This document shows, in pieces, positions 1 to 8,391 of a stretch of 64,000 nucleotides of DNA. Each line of letters opens with the position of its first letter. Position 1 is the first letter of the stretch. A program made the position numbers and the translations under genes. Location: the NCBI RefSeq assembly GCF_017312725.1, contig NZ_BOPO01000045.1:62001-126000 (forward strand). The letters are read 5' to 3'. The stretch comes from Actinocatenispora comari (GTDB lineage: Bacteria > Actinomycetota > Actinomycetes > Mycobacteriales > Micromonosporaceae). The notes under the pieces are model-generated. The model made no database searches. It was not told where the DNA came from and saw only the letters and a program-made list of their open reading frames with translations.

Positions 1-2
1 GC

Positions 3-3000
3 GCATTCGACACCTCGCCGGCCGCCGCCGCGGTCCGGCGGCTGATCGGCGCCAAGGCGAGCCAGGTGACGCTGCGCGCGGTGGACCGCGGCACCGCGAA
101 GGACACCTTCGGCATCGACGCGCAGCACGGCCGGCTGGTGATCTCCGGTACCAGCCCGGCGGTGCTGCTGACCGGGTTCGGCTGGTACCTCAAGTACGTC
201 GCGCACGTGGACGTGTCGCTGGAGGGCGACAGCCTGGCCGCGCTGCCGCGCCGGTTGCCGCTGCCGGGTGAGCCGATCACGCACACCTCGTCGGTGACGC
301 ACCGGTTCGCACTCAACGACACCAACGAGGGGTACGCCGGGCCGTACCTGTCCTGGAACGAGTGGCAGCACCGGATCGATGTGCTGGCCCTGCGCGGGAT
401 CAACGAGGTGCTGCTGTACGAGGGCTCCGAGTCGGTCTACCAGCAGACGTTCGAGCAGTTCGGCTACTCGGCGAACGAGATGCGCAACTGGATCCCGCAG
501 CCGGGGCACCAGTCCTGGTGGCTGCTGCAGAACCTGTCCGGGGTCGGTGACCCGATCTCGCAGCACCTGATCGACCAGCGCGCCAAGCTGGGCCGCCGGA
601 TCGCCGACCGGTTGCGGTCGCTCGGCATGACGCCGGTACTGCCGGGCTACTTCGGCACCGTGCCGGACGGGTTCGCCGACCGCAACGCCGGCGCGAAGAC
701 GGTGCCCCAGGGCACCTGGAACAGCCTGCCGCGGCCGGACTGGCTGGACCCGACGAACGAGTGGTTCGGCAAGGTGGCGAAGGCGTTCTACACCGCGCAG
801 ACCAGGCTGCTCGGGCCGTCCACGATGTACAAGATGGACCTGCTGCACGAGGGCGGCAAGGCCGGCGACGTGGACGTGCCGGCGGCGTCGAAGGCGGTAC
901 AGCAGGCGCTGAACGCCGCGCATCCGGACGCGCTGTGGGGCATCCTCGGCTGGGAGTCCAACCCGCTGCCGGCCACCCTGCAGTCGATCGACCGGTCGAA
1001 GATGGTGGTCCTGGACGGGATCTCGGACCAGCCCAGCGTCACCGACCGGGACAAGGACTTCTTCGGCACCCCGTACGCGTTCGGGACGATCTGGAACTTC
1101 GGCGGGCACACGAACCTGGGCGCCCAGCTGACCACCTGGAACGAGAAGTTCTACCAGTGGCAGGACAAGCCGGGCAGCGCGCAGGACGGCATCGCGCTGA
1201 TGCCGGAGGCGATCGACAACAACCCGGCCGCGGTCGAGTTCTTCACCGAACTGCCGTGGCGCAGCGGCCCGGTCGATCTGCACGACTGGTTCGCCCAGTA
1301 CGCCACCGCCCGGTACGGCGGGTCCGACCCGCACGCCGCCGCGGCGTGGCGCACCCTGGCCGACACCGTCTACAGCTGGCCGGCCACCGTGGACAGCCGG
1401 CACCCGACGGCGCTGTTCGACAACCAGCCCAGCCTGTCCACCTCGTCCTCGCCGCTGCCGTACGACACCGCGGCGTTCGACACGGTGCTGACCGACCTGC
1501 TCGCGGTGCCCGCGTCGCTGCGCACCACCAGCGCGTACCGCTACGACCTGGTCGACGTGGCGCGCCAGGTGCTCGCCAACCACAGCCGGACCGCGCTGCC
1601 GCGCATCCTGGCCGCGTACCGGTCCGGTGACAAGGCGGAGTTCGACCGGCTGTCCGGCCGGTTCGAGGACCAGATCGCGTTGATGGACCGGCTGCTCGGC
1701 AGCGACGAGCACTTCCTGTTCGGCAGCTGGCAGCAGGGCGCGGAGCGGCCCGCGGCCGGGCCGGCCGAGCGGGCGGCGCTGCGCTACGACGTGCGGTCGC
1801 TGGTCACCCTGTGGGCCACCGGAACCACGCTGCAGGACTACGCCCGGCGGGAGTTCAACGGGCTGGTCGGCGACTACTACGGGCTGCGCTGGAAGACCTA
1901 CTTCGACAGCCTGGACACGGCGCTGTCGACCGGAAAGCCGCCGGTACCGGTCGACTGGACCACCGTCGCGCAGGACTGGGCGCACGCCGACACCGAGTAC
2001 CCGACCCGGCCGCACGGCGACGCGTACCAGCTGGCGAGCGAGGTGGCGGCGAGCCCGGACGGCACGCTGAGCCTGGGCAGCACGCACAACGCGGCGAAGC
2101 CCGGCGGTACGGTCTCGGTCACCGCCACGTTCACCAACCTGAACATGTTGCAGGGCACCGGAAAGCTCGCACTGGAACTGTCCACACCGGACGGTTACGC
2201 GGCGACGGCGAGCACGCCGAGCGACGCCGACGACGTGGCCGCCGGCGGTACCTTCGAGGCGACCTGGTCGGTGACGCTGCCGGCCGGTGCGACCGCCGGC
2301 GACATCGGCGACCTCGCCGCCACCGCGCAGTGGGGTACCGACGGGCACGCCAGCGCCGGCACCAGCGTGCTGGTCGCAGGGGAGGTGTCCGACGACTGGA
2401 AGACCGTCGACACCACCGACGCGTCGTACGCGCAGTCCGGTGACACGATCGCGATCGCCGGCGGCGGCGAGGACATCAACTCGACCGCCACCGAGTTCGC
2501 CTCGGTGTACCGGCCGGGTGCGCTGACCGACGGCACCGCCGCCACGACGACGGTGACCCGCCTCGACGCGCAGGCGCCGTACGCCCGGGCCGGGCTGATC
2601 GCGAGCAGCGACCTGACCAAGCCCGGTACCGGGTTCGCCGCGGTCGCGGTGACCCCGCAGCAGGGCTGCCTGTTCAACTGGGACCCGGACGGCGACGGGC
2701 TGCTGAACAAGGTGTCCGAGGTCGGCGGGTTCGGTGCCAGCGTGCAGGTGCGGCTCGGCCGGCACGGCGACACGTTCGTCGGCGAGTGCTCGTCCGACGG
2801 TACACACTGGACGGTCATCGGATCGGCGGAGCTTCCCGGCGCGACCGACGCCGAGGACGTCGGGATGTTCTTCACCGCGGTCGACCGGCACACCGGTACG
2901 GCCGGGCTGGGCGTGTTCGACGCCATGTCCACCGGCACGTTCACGATGCCGCGGGACGGCAGCGGCGACCCGCAGTGCAGCGTCGGCAAGCCGGTCACCG

Positions 3001-3383
3001 CGTTCAACGAGGAGAAGGGCCATCCGGCCACCGCGGCGAACGACGGCAGCCGGGCGAACTCCCCGTACTGGGGTGGTCCGCTGGAGGCCGACGGCACCTG
3101 GTGGCAGGTCGACCTCGGCGCGGCGACCGACGTGTCCCGGATCAACGTGCGCAACTACGTCGGCGGTGGCCGGTACTACACCTACCGGGTGGTCGCCAGC
3201 GAGGACGGTACGCACTGGTTCACCGTCGGCGGCCGGATGACCACCGCCGCGGCGACCGACGCCGGGGACACGTTCGACACCATCGGCACCGCCCGGTACG
3301 TCCGGATCATCGGGCTGAGCAACACCGCCAACGCGACCTTCCACCTCACCGAGGTCACCGTGTACGGCATCCCCGCCTCCTGA
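3..3383 (+). CDS. alpha-N-acetylglucosaminidase (GH89, NAGLU-like), secreted multidomain, 5' partial
   Basis: The reading frame is already open at base 3, so the start and signal peptide lie outside the window. The visible part begins inside the NAGLU N-terminal domain. GH89 hallmarks follow: a long block with WNEWQHRIDVLALRGIN, then YEGSESVYQQTF, LPGYFG, DLLHEGG and GILGWESNP, all in the (beta/alpha)8 barrel that hydrolyses terminal alpha-linked GlcNAc. The helical C-terminal NAGLU domain is followed by an Ig-like/NEW3-type segment (near 2040-2390), a laminin-G-like segment, and a C-terminal F5/8 type C (discoidin) carbohydrate-binding domain (about 2980-3380, WWQVDLG and RYVRI). This architecture fits an extracellular glycan-degrading enzyme. 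Family assignment is confident; the exact substrate is inferred. Confidence 0.9.
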   Translation, partial: AFDTSPAAAAVRRLIGAKASQVTLRAVDRGTAKDTFGIDAQHGRLVISGTSPAVLLTGFGWYLKYVAHVDVSLEGDSLAALPRRLPLPGEPITHTSSVTHRFALNDTNEGYAGPYLSWNEWQHRIDVLALRGINEVLLYEGSESVYQQTFEQFGYSANEMRNWIPQPGHQSWWLLQNLSGVGDPISQHLIDQRAKLGRRIADRLRSLGMTPVLPGYFGTVPDGFADRNAGAKTVPQGTWNSLPRPDWLDPTNEWFGKVAKAFYTAQTRLLGPSTMYKMDLLHEGGKAGDVDVPAASKAVQQALNAAHPDALWGILGWESNPLPATLQSIDRSKMVVLDGISDQPSVTDRDKDFFGTPYAFGTIWNFGGHTNLGAQLTTWNEKFYQWQDKPGSAQDGIALMPEAIDNNPAAVEFFTELPWRSGPVDLHDWFAQYATARYGGSDPHAAAAWRTLADTVYSWPATVDSRHPTALFDNQPSLSTSSSPLPYDTAAFDTVLTDLLAVPASLRTTSAYRYDLVDVARQVLANHSRTALPRILAAYRSGDKAEFDRLSGRFEDQIALMDRLLGSDEHFLFGSWQQGAERPAAGPAERAALRYDVRSLVTLWATGTTLQDYARREFNGLVGDYYGLRWKTYFDSLDTALSTGKPPVPVDWTTVAQDWAHADTEYPTRPHGDAYQLASEVAASPDGTLSLGSTHNAAKPGGTVSVTATFTNLNMLQGTGKLALELSTPDGYAATASTPSDADDVAAGGTFEATWSVTLPAGATAGDIGDLAATAQWGTDGHASAGTSVLVAGEVSDDWKTVDTTDASYAQSGDTIAIAGGGEDINSTATEFASVYRPGALTDGTAATTTVTRLDAQAPYARAGLIASSDLTKPGTGFAAVAVTPQQGCLFNWDPDGDGLLNKVSEVGGFGASVQVRLGRHGDTFVGECSSDGTHWTVIGSAELPGATDAEDVGMFFTAVDRHTGTAGLGVFDAMSTGTFTMPRDGSGDPQCSVGKPVTAFNEEKGHPATAANDGSRANSPYWGGPLEADGTWWQVDLGAATDVSRINVRNYVGGGRYYTYRVVASEDGTHWFTVGGRMTTAAATDAGDTFDTIGTARYVRIIGLSNTANATFHLTEVTVYGIPAS

Positions 3384-3420
3384 CGCCATCACCGCCGGTT
3401 GTCGTAGGGGCGACCGGCAG

Positions 3421-3458
3421 GCTCCGCCACCCGCCGCTGCCACGGCGGGTGGCGGAGC
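3421..3458 (+). terminator. strong hairpin after the GH89 gene
   Basis: A perfect 16-bp inverted repeat (3421-3436 and 3443-3458) with a 6-nt loop lies 37 bp after the GH89 stop codon. No T-tract follows, as is common in high-GC actinomycetes. It probably ends the GH89 transcript before the GntR gene. Confidence 0.75.
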
Positions 3459-3556
3459 GCCGGCGTACCCGGCCGAACCCGCTGGTCAGACGTTTGTGCA
3501 GGTCAGCAGCGGTGGCGTAACTCGGCCGAAACAGCCCGCGCGCTAGCGTCGATGGC

Positions 3557-4426
3557 ATGCCGCAGCCAGCCGACCCACCGGACGCCGGCCCGCCCGAGCA
3601 CTCCGGCCCGCCCGACCCGGCCGTGCCCGGTCTCGCCCGGCCGGCCAGCGCCGGGCTCCCCGGGAGTGGCGACCGGTCGGGCCAGGACGGCGCCGACGGC
3701 GGGCCGTCTCGCACCGAACGGCCGGCGGGGGAGCGGCGGGCGGACCGGGCCCGCCGGGTCGCCGACGTGCTGCGCCAGCAGATCCTGGCCGGCGGGTACG
3801 ACGGCGCCCGGCTGCCGGACGAGGCCGCGCTGGCGCGGGACTTCACCGCGTCGCGCAACACGGTGCGGGACGCGCTCGCGCTGCTCGCCGCCGAGGGGCT
3901 CGTGCAGCGCCGCCGCGGCATCGGTACGGTCGTCGTCGGTCACCGGCACCCGCACCCGCTGGACCGGCTCACCGGGCTGGCCGAGACGCTCGGCGCCGCG
4001 GGCGAGGTACGCAACGAGGTCCGGGTCGCCGAGGTGGTCACCGCGCCGGCCGCGGTCGCCGCCCGGCTCGGCCGTACCGTGGTGCACCTGGAGCGGGTCC
4101 GGCACCTGGCCGGCAGCCCGCTGTCGCTCGACAACAGCTACCTCGCCGTCGACGTCGGCAGGCGGTTGCTCGGCGCCGATCTCGCCGGTCGCGACGTGTT
4201 CGGGCTGATCGAGGAGGCCACCGGGCAGCCGCTCGGCGCCGCCGATGTCACCGTCGCGCCGGCGGTGGCGGACGCGAACACCGCCGCGCTGCTGGCGGTA
4301 CCGACCGGGGCGCCACTGTTCGCGATCGAACGGCTCAGCCGGCTCGCCGACGGCCGCCCGGTCGACCTGGAGTACCTGCGGGTCCGCGGCGACCGGATGA
4401 CCCTGTCCGCCACCCTGCACCGATGA
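3557..4426 (+). CDS. GntR/HutC-family transcriptional regulator
   Basis: An unusually long Pro/Gly-rich N-terminus (about 50 residues) precedes a winged helix-turn-helix: RARRVADVLRQQILAGGYDGARLPDE, then ASRNTVRDALALLAAEGLV. The C-terminal half is a UTRA-type ligand-binding domain (LDNSYLAVDVG, then PLFAIERLSRLADGRPVDLEYLRVRGDR). HutC-type regulators sense small metabolites. No good ribosome-binding site precedes the ATG at 3557, so translation may start further in; the true domain begins about 50 codons later. The stop overlaps the start of the downstream MFS gene (ATGA), so the two are probably co-transcribed and the regulator likely controls the exporter. Confidence 0.88.
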   Translation: MPQPADPPDAGPPEHSGPPDPAVPGLARPASAGLPGSGDRSGQDGADGGPSRTERPAGERRADRARRVADVLRQQILAGGYDGARLPDEAALARDFTASRNTVRDALALLAAEGLVQRRRGIGTVVVGHRHPHPLDRLTGLAETLGAAGEVRNEVRVAEVVTAPAAVAARLGRTVVHLERVRHLAGSPLSLDNSYLAVDVGRRLLGADLAGRDVFGLIEEATGQPLGAADVTVAPAVADANTAALLAVPTGAPLFAIERLSRLADGRPVDLEYLRVRGDRMTLSATLHR

Positions 4427-6072
4427 CCCGCGACACCCCGTCCGGCGACACCCCGTCCGGCGATGCCCCGATCGGTGGCACCCGGTCCAGTGACGCCGCG
4501 GCCGGTGCGGCCCGGCCGGCCGCGAACCGATCCGCCGACCGTGCCTGCGGCGCCTCGTCGGGCGGCGACCCGGTCCGCGGTGGCGCTGCCCTGACGGTGG
4601 CGATGGGCTTGTGCGTGGCGCTGGTGGTCGGCATGGTCTCGGCGCTGAACCTGGGCATCCCGTTGCTGTCGGCGAGCGACCTGCGCCCCTCCGCGGAGGC
4701 GGTGGTGTGGGTCGTCGACGGGTACGTGGCGGTCTTCGCGTGCCTGCTGATCCCGGCCGGCGCGCTGGCGGACCGGTTGGGCCGCAAGGGAACCCTGCTC
4801 GCCGGGATGAGCGTGTTCGGGCTCGGCGCCGCGCTCTGCGCGCTGGCACCGACCACCGGCGTACTGATCGCCGGCCGGATGCTGTCCGGTCTCGGCGCCG
4901 CCGCGGTACTGCCGAGCACCCTCGCGCTGCTGCTCGCGCCGGTCCCGGCCGCGGGAGGTTCGAGGCGGGCCCTGGACGGGCACCGCCGCAGCCGGCGGAT
5001 CGCGGCCTGGTCGTCGATGACCGGCCTGGCCGCGGTGCTCGGCAACGTCGGCGGCGGCGCCGCGCTGCAGACCGGGTCCTGGCGGGTGTTGTTCGCCGCC
5101 GCGGTACCGCTGACCGGCGCCGCGGTGGTCGTCGCCGCGCTGGCCGCCCCGCGGGTACCGCGGCACGCTGGCCGGCCCGATCCGGTGGGCGCCGGGCTGC
5201 TGACCGCCGGTGTGCTGGCGCTGCTGTTCGCGGTGATCGCCGCACCCCGGTACGGCTGGCTCGCCGCGCCGGTCGTCGCGGCCGCGGCGCTGGCGGTACT
5301 GCTGCTCGCGGGCTGGGTGTGGCACGGCAGCCGGGCCCGGTCACCGCTGCTGGACCCGCGCATCCTCGCCGCGCCGGCGGTCCGCGCCGGGGCGCTCGGC
5401 ATGGCCCTGACCTTCGTCGGCATGTTCGCGGTGATGTACCTCAACGGCCAGTTCCTGCAGTACGTCCGGGGCTTCTCGGTACTGGGGTCCGGGCTGCGGC
5501 TGCTGCCGATGGCGGCGGCGCTGTACCTGGCGCCGCGGGCCGGCGTCGCGCTCACCCGCCGGTACGGGCGGCGGGCCGGGGTCGGCGCCGGCCTGCTGGT
5601 GCTCGTCGCCGGCCTCGCCGTGGTCGGCAACCTGGACGCGCACACCGGCTACCCCGGCTACGTGCTCGGCGTGGTCCTGGTCGCGGCCGGGTGCGGGCTG
5701 GCCGGGCCGGTGCTGTCCGAGGTGATGGTGACCGCGTTGCCGGCGTCCGCCGCCGGTACCGGATCGGGGCTGCAGAGCCTGACCCGGGAGCTCGGCAGTG
5801 CGATCGGCGTCGCGGTCGCCGGCAGCCTGATCACCGCCGGGTTCGACGCCCGGTTGCCGCCGGCGGCCGGCGATCCGAGCACGGTACCGGCCGCGCTCGC
5901 GGTCACCGGCGTCGACCGGGGCGCCGTGCTCGACGCGTTCACCGGTGCGGCCGGTACCGCGCTGCGCATCGTCGCCGTCGCGATCGCGGTGCTGGGCGTG
6001 CTCGTGGTGTGGTGGCTGCCGGGTGGCCGTGCCGGTCAGAATGCCCACACCGCCCCGGACGGCAGTGGGTAG
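4423..6072 (+). CDS. MFS transporter, DHA2-type (14 TM) drug/metabolite exporter
   Basis: A 549-residue membrane protein with a polar N-terminal tail of about 55 residues, then a first TM helix and the MFS loop 2-3 motif (ALADRLGRKGTLLAG). Motif-C-like Gly-rich segments (LGNVGGGAAL) and a total of about 14 hydrophobic segments fit the DHA2 proton-antiport family of multidrug exporters. The start overlaps the GntR stop by 4 bp. The N-terminus has an imperfect DTPSGDTPSGDAPIG repeat that looks like linker. The substrate cannot be told from sequence; the coupled GntR/UTRA regulator suggests a small-molecule inducer. Confidence 0.88.
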   Translation: MTRDTPSGDTPSGDAPIGGTRSSDAAAGAARPAANRSADRACGASSGGDPVRGGAALTVAMGLCVALVVGMVSALNLGIPLLSASDLRPSAEAVVWVVDGYVAVFACLLIPAGALADRLGRKGTLLAGMSVFGLGAALCALAPTTGVLIAGRMLSGLGAAAVLPSTLALLLAPVPAAGGSRRALDGHRRSRRIAAWSSMTGLAAVLGNVGGGAALQTGSWRVLFAAAVPLTGAAVVVAALAAPRVPRHAGRPDPVGAGLLTAGVLALLFAVIAAPRYGWLAAPVVAAAALAVLLLAGWVWHGSRARSPLLDPRILAAPAVRAGALGMALTFVGMFAVMYLNGQFLQYVRGFSVLGSGLRLLPMAAALYLAPRAGVALTRRYGRRAGVGAGLLVLVAGLAVVGNLDAHTGYPGYVLGVVLVAAGCGLAGPVLSEVMVTALPASAAGTGSGLQSLTRELGSAIGVAVAGSLITAGFDARLPPAAGDPSTVPAALAVTGVDRGAVLDAFTGAAGTALRIVAVAIAVLGVLVVWWLPGGRAGQNAHTAPDGSG

Positions 6073-6143
6073 TTGTGCCGTACGACGCTGGCCGCCGTTC
6101 GCCGAAACTGGGGCTCCCGACGTCCGACGAAGGAGGACGGCCC

Positions 6144-6224
6144 GTGAGCGAGCGTCAGCGAGTGAACCATGGGTATCGCGTGTCGTGCCTCATCGGGCTG
6201 CCGACGGAGGAGGAAGGCCGATGA
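6144..6224 (+). CDS. possible 26-codon leader ORF coupled to the next gene
   Basis: A GTG at 6144 preceded by AAGGAGG (6130-6136) opens a 26-residue ORF beginning VSERQRVNHGYRV. It stops in an ATGA overlap with the ATG at 6221. The DNA at its start resembles a short word that recurs near gene starts in actinomycete genomes; that is from memory, not checked. It may be a translated leader, or only part of a repeat. Confidence 0.3.
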   Translation: MSERQRVNHGYRVSCLIGLPTEEEGR

Positions 6225-7126
6225 GTTCCGGCGGTTTCAGCATCAACCCGACCGCGGTGCGGGCGCTCACCTCCGACGTGTCCGGCCTGACCGGCCGGAT
6301 GGGCGAGGTGATCAGCGGCCTGGAGACGGCGGTCCTGGACGGGCTGTCGTTCGCCGCGCTGGGCAGCCCGGTCGCCGCCGCGAACGCCACCCTGCAGAGC
6401 CAGCTGGTGGCGTCGCTGCGCAGCGCGATGCAGCTGTTCGAGAAGATCAACGGGCACGTGCAGCAGTCCAGCGACGACTACGCGAGCACCGACACCGCGG
6501 TCGCCGACGGGTACGGCGGCCAGCAGGGCGGTGGCGGTACGACCGCGGGCGGGCCCACCGATGCGCTCGACCCGGCCGTGGTGCGCAGCATCATGGACTC
6601 CGAGGGTGCGTCCGGCGAGCAGGGCGGTGTCCGCGAGCTGTACGGGTTCCGGCAGAGCGAGCACAACGGCTACGACCAGATCCTGGCCGCCCGCAACCGG
6701 TACGGCCAGGGCAGCCCGCAGGAGGTCGCGGTGGTCAGCGGCCTGCTGTCCGACCACGCCCGCGCGGCCGGCGCGCTCAACTTCTCCGACCCCGGGGTAC
6801 AGGCGGCGATCGTGTCCGGCGCGCACATGCGCGGCGAGGGTGGTGTGCAGGCGATCCTCAACTCGATGGCGGGCGACCCGATCCACCGCAGCGGGACGCT
6901 GTCGCAGCACACCATCCAGACCATCCAGCAGATGACGCCGGAGCAGTTCCAGCAGTCGTACCACGACGCCCGGATCGACTACGACCGGGCGATCTACGGC
7001 AACACCACCACGCATCAGGGCGGGGTCACCGACAACTGGTGGCACCGGTACGGCCACGGGCTGACCGAGCGGTACGACCGGGAGCAGCAGGAGTTCCTCG
7101 GCCTCTCCCACGGCAACGGCCAGTAG
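6221..7126 (+). CDS. ESX/type VII-type secreted substrate with novel C-terminal domain
   Basis: The ATG at 6221 follows an excellent GGAGGAGGAAGG at 6206-6217; upstream in-frame codons belong to the MFS shadow frame. The product has 301 residues. Residues 1-95 form a helical hairpin like EspC/WXG100-type substrates (INPTAVRALTSDVSGLTGRM, later SSDDYASTD). Y87 and D91 give a YxxxD type VII signal just after the second helix. A short Gly/Thr linker leads to a polar 190-residue C-terminal domain (VRELYGFRQSEHNGYD, AHMRGEGGVQAILNSM, WWHRYGHGL) that I do not recognise. It may be an effector or peptidoglycan-active domain. No other secretion component is adjacent; the EccC locus is about 53 kb away. 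Confidence 0.75.
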   Translation: MSSGGFSINPTAVRALTSDVSGLTGRMGEVISGLETAVLDGLSFAALGSPVAAANATLQSQLVASLRSAMQLFEKINGHVQQSSDDYASTDTAVADGYGGQQGGGGTTAGGPTDALDPAVVRSIMDSEGASGEQGGVRELYGFRQSEHNGYDQILAARNRYGQGSPQEVAVVSGLLSDHARAAGALNFSDPGVQAAIVSGAHMRGEGGVQAILNSMAGDPIHRSGTLSQHTIQTIQQMTPEQFQQSYHDARIDYDRAIYGNTTTHQGGVTDNWWHRYGHGLTERYDREQQEFLGLSHGNGQ

Positions 7127-7254
7127 CCGGCGCCCCTCGAACTGAGGCGTCGCCCGCCTGCCCGCGCAGTGCGGGCGGCGCCTCGCTCCACCGGAGGCCC
7201 CGGCCGGGCCTCCCACCAGCCGGCGCCGGGGTGCGCCGCCGAGACCGCACCCCG

Positions 7255-7331
7255 GCGCCGTTCTGCGCCGCTGAGACGGCGCCCAGCGCCGTTCTGTGCC
7301 GCTGAGACGGCGCCCGGCGCCGTTCTGTGCC
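7255..7331. repeat. 31-bp tandem repeat, 2.5 copies
   Basis: Two full 31-bp units (7255-7285, 7286-7316) differ at two positions and are followed by a partial third copy (7317-7331). A degenerate shorter copy precedes them near 7233. Each unit contains self-complementary GGCGCC-type ends and CTGAGACGGCGCC, so each can fold as a small hairpin. The array lies between two convergent genes (stops at 7126 and 7346), where it could act as a bidirectional terminator. Confidence 0.8.
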
Positions 7332-7345
7332 CCGTTCGCCGTGGC

Positions 7346-7774
7346 TCAGTCCAGCGGTCGGTCGAGTCGCAGCCGCAGCAGGTCGGCGAGCGGCAGCGTC
7401 TCCCCGTCCCGGGCGCCCTCGCCGACGGTCAGCGGCGGCGGGGTCGGCGCGACCCGCGCCCCGCGCACCCGGGCGAGTGCCGAGTCCGGTACGGACAGGA
7501 TGTAGAACTCGCCGTCGGTGCCGACGGCGATCGACCGGTCGGGCTTCAGGTACCAGCCGCGCAGCCCGGTGCGGTACCGGTGCCGGCCGCCGTACCCGCG
7601 CGCCGTGAGCGGCACCGGTGCGACGCCGCGCTCCGTCACGTCCCGGACGAACCGGGCGACCAGCTCGCCGGCCCGCCGCTGTTCCGCCTCCCGTACCTTG
7701 CGCTGGGCGTCCACGTGCACCTCGGCCGCGTGCGCACTCGCCTGCCGCCGCGCCGCCCGCTCCCGCTCGCTCAC
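7346..7774 (-). CDS. hypothetical protein coupled to a roadblock gene
   Basis: A 142-residue protein with a charged, probably helical N-terminus (ERERAARRQASAHAAEVHVDAQRKVREAEQRRA), then a compact domain with GYGGRHRYRTGLRGWYLKPDRSIAVGTDGEFYIL. The end has a Pro-rich linker and a Leu/Arg tail (LPLADLLRLRLDRPLD). Its start overlaps the roadblock stop by 4 bp (ATGA), which supports a two-gene operon and a shared function. I do not recognise the family. The central domain looks like a ligand- or partner-binding fold rather than an enzyme. Confidence 0.75.
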   Translation of the reverse strand: MSERERAARRQASAHAAEVHVDAQRKVREAEQRRAGELVARFVRDVTERGVAPVPLTARGYGGRHRYRTGLRGWYLKPDRSIAVGTDGEFYILSVPDSALARVRGARVAPTPPPLTVGEGARDGETLPLADLLRLRLDRPLD

Positions 7775-8199
7775 GACCCCTCCCGCAGGGTGTCGTCGCG
7801 GTGGCCGGGGTTGAGGACAGGCCCAACGCGGTCGACCAGGCGGGTCATCTCGTAGCCGATCCGGCCGACGTCGCAGTCCGGGGGTGCGAGGACGGCGAGG
7901 CAGGCGCCGTCGCCGATACTCATCAGGAACAGCAGCCCGACCGACATCTCGACGACGGTCTGCACCACTCGGCCGCCGCCGAGCAGTTCCGCGCCGCCGG
8001 CCGCGAGCGAGGTGGTACCGGCGGCGATGGCGGCGAGCTGCTCGCCGGCCTCGGTGGGCAGCCGGCCGGACGAGGCGAGCAGCAGGCCGTCGGCGGAGAC
8101 CGCGATGGCGTGTGCGGCGCCGGCGTCGCGCGCGAACTGCGCGAGCAGCCAGCCCATCGTGCCGTCCGGTCGCGCCGTCATCGTCCCAGTCTCGCCCAT
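7771..8199 (-). CDS. roadblock/LC7 domain protein (MglB-like)
   Basis: A 142-residue roadblock/LC7 fold: GWLLAQFARDAGAAHAIAVSADGLLLASSGRL, then EQLAAIAAGTTSLAAG and MSVGLLFLMSIGDGACLAVLAPPDCDVGRIGYEMTRLVDRV. In actinomycetes these proteins usually sit in conservons beside a sensor kinase, a DUF742 protein and a small Ras-like GTPase, where they act as GTPase-activating partners. None of those partners is present here; only the small downstream gene is coupled. A second in-frame ATG at 8181 (MTARPDG) is an equally possible start. Confidence 0.88.
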   Translation of the reverse strand: MGETGTMTARPDGTMGWLLAQFARDAGAAHAIAVSADGLLLASSGRLPTEAGEQLAAIAAGTTSLAAGGAELLGGGRVVQTVVEMSVGLLFLMSIGDGACLAVLAPPDCDVGRIGYEMTRLVDRVGPVLNPGHRDDTLREGS

Positions 8200-8264
8200 C
8201 GGGGGCCCTGACGGCGGCCCGGAACAGGTGGCGATTCGGCGCCGATTCGAGTTGAACTTCTGCG

Positions 8265-8277
8265 CTGCAAATTGCAG
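8265..8277. promoter_or_regulatory. inverted repeat in divergent intergenic region
   Basis: A perfect CTGCAA-N-TTGCAG palindrome lies in an AT-richer stretch (about 8230-8360) between the divergent roadblock and GGDEF genes. It could be a regulator site for either. No protein can be assigned. Confidence 0.35.
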
Positions 8278-8391
8278 GCGAGGTTGCTGGTTAATCCACT
8301 GAAGAAGAAAGGTTGATGATCTTCACCTTCGCCTGAACATCTCCTACACTTTGTCCCGGTAGTCATCGAACCACCCGTTGGGCGGTTGAGC

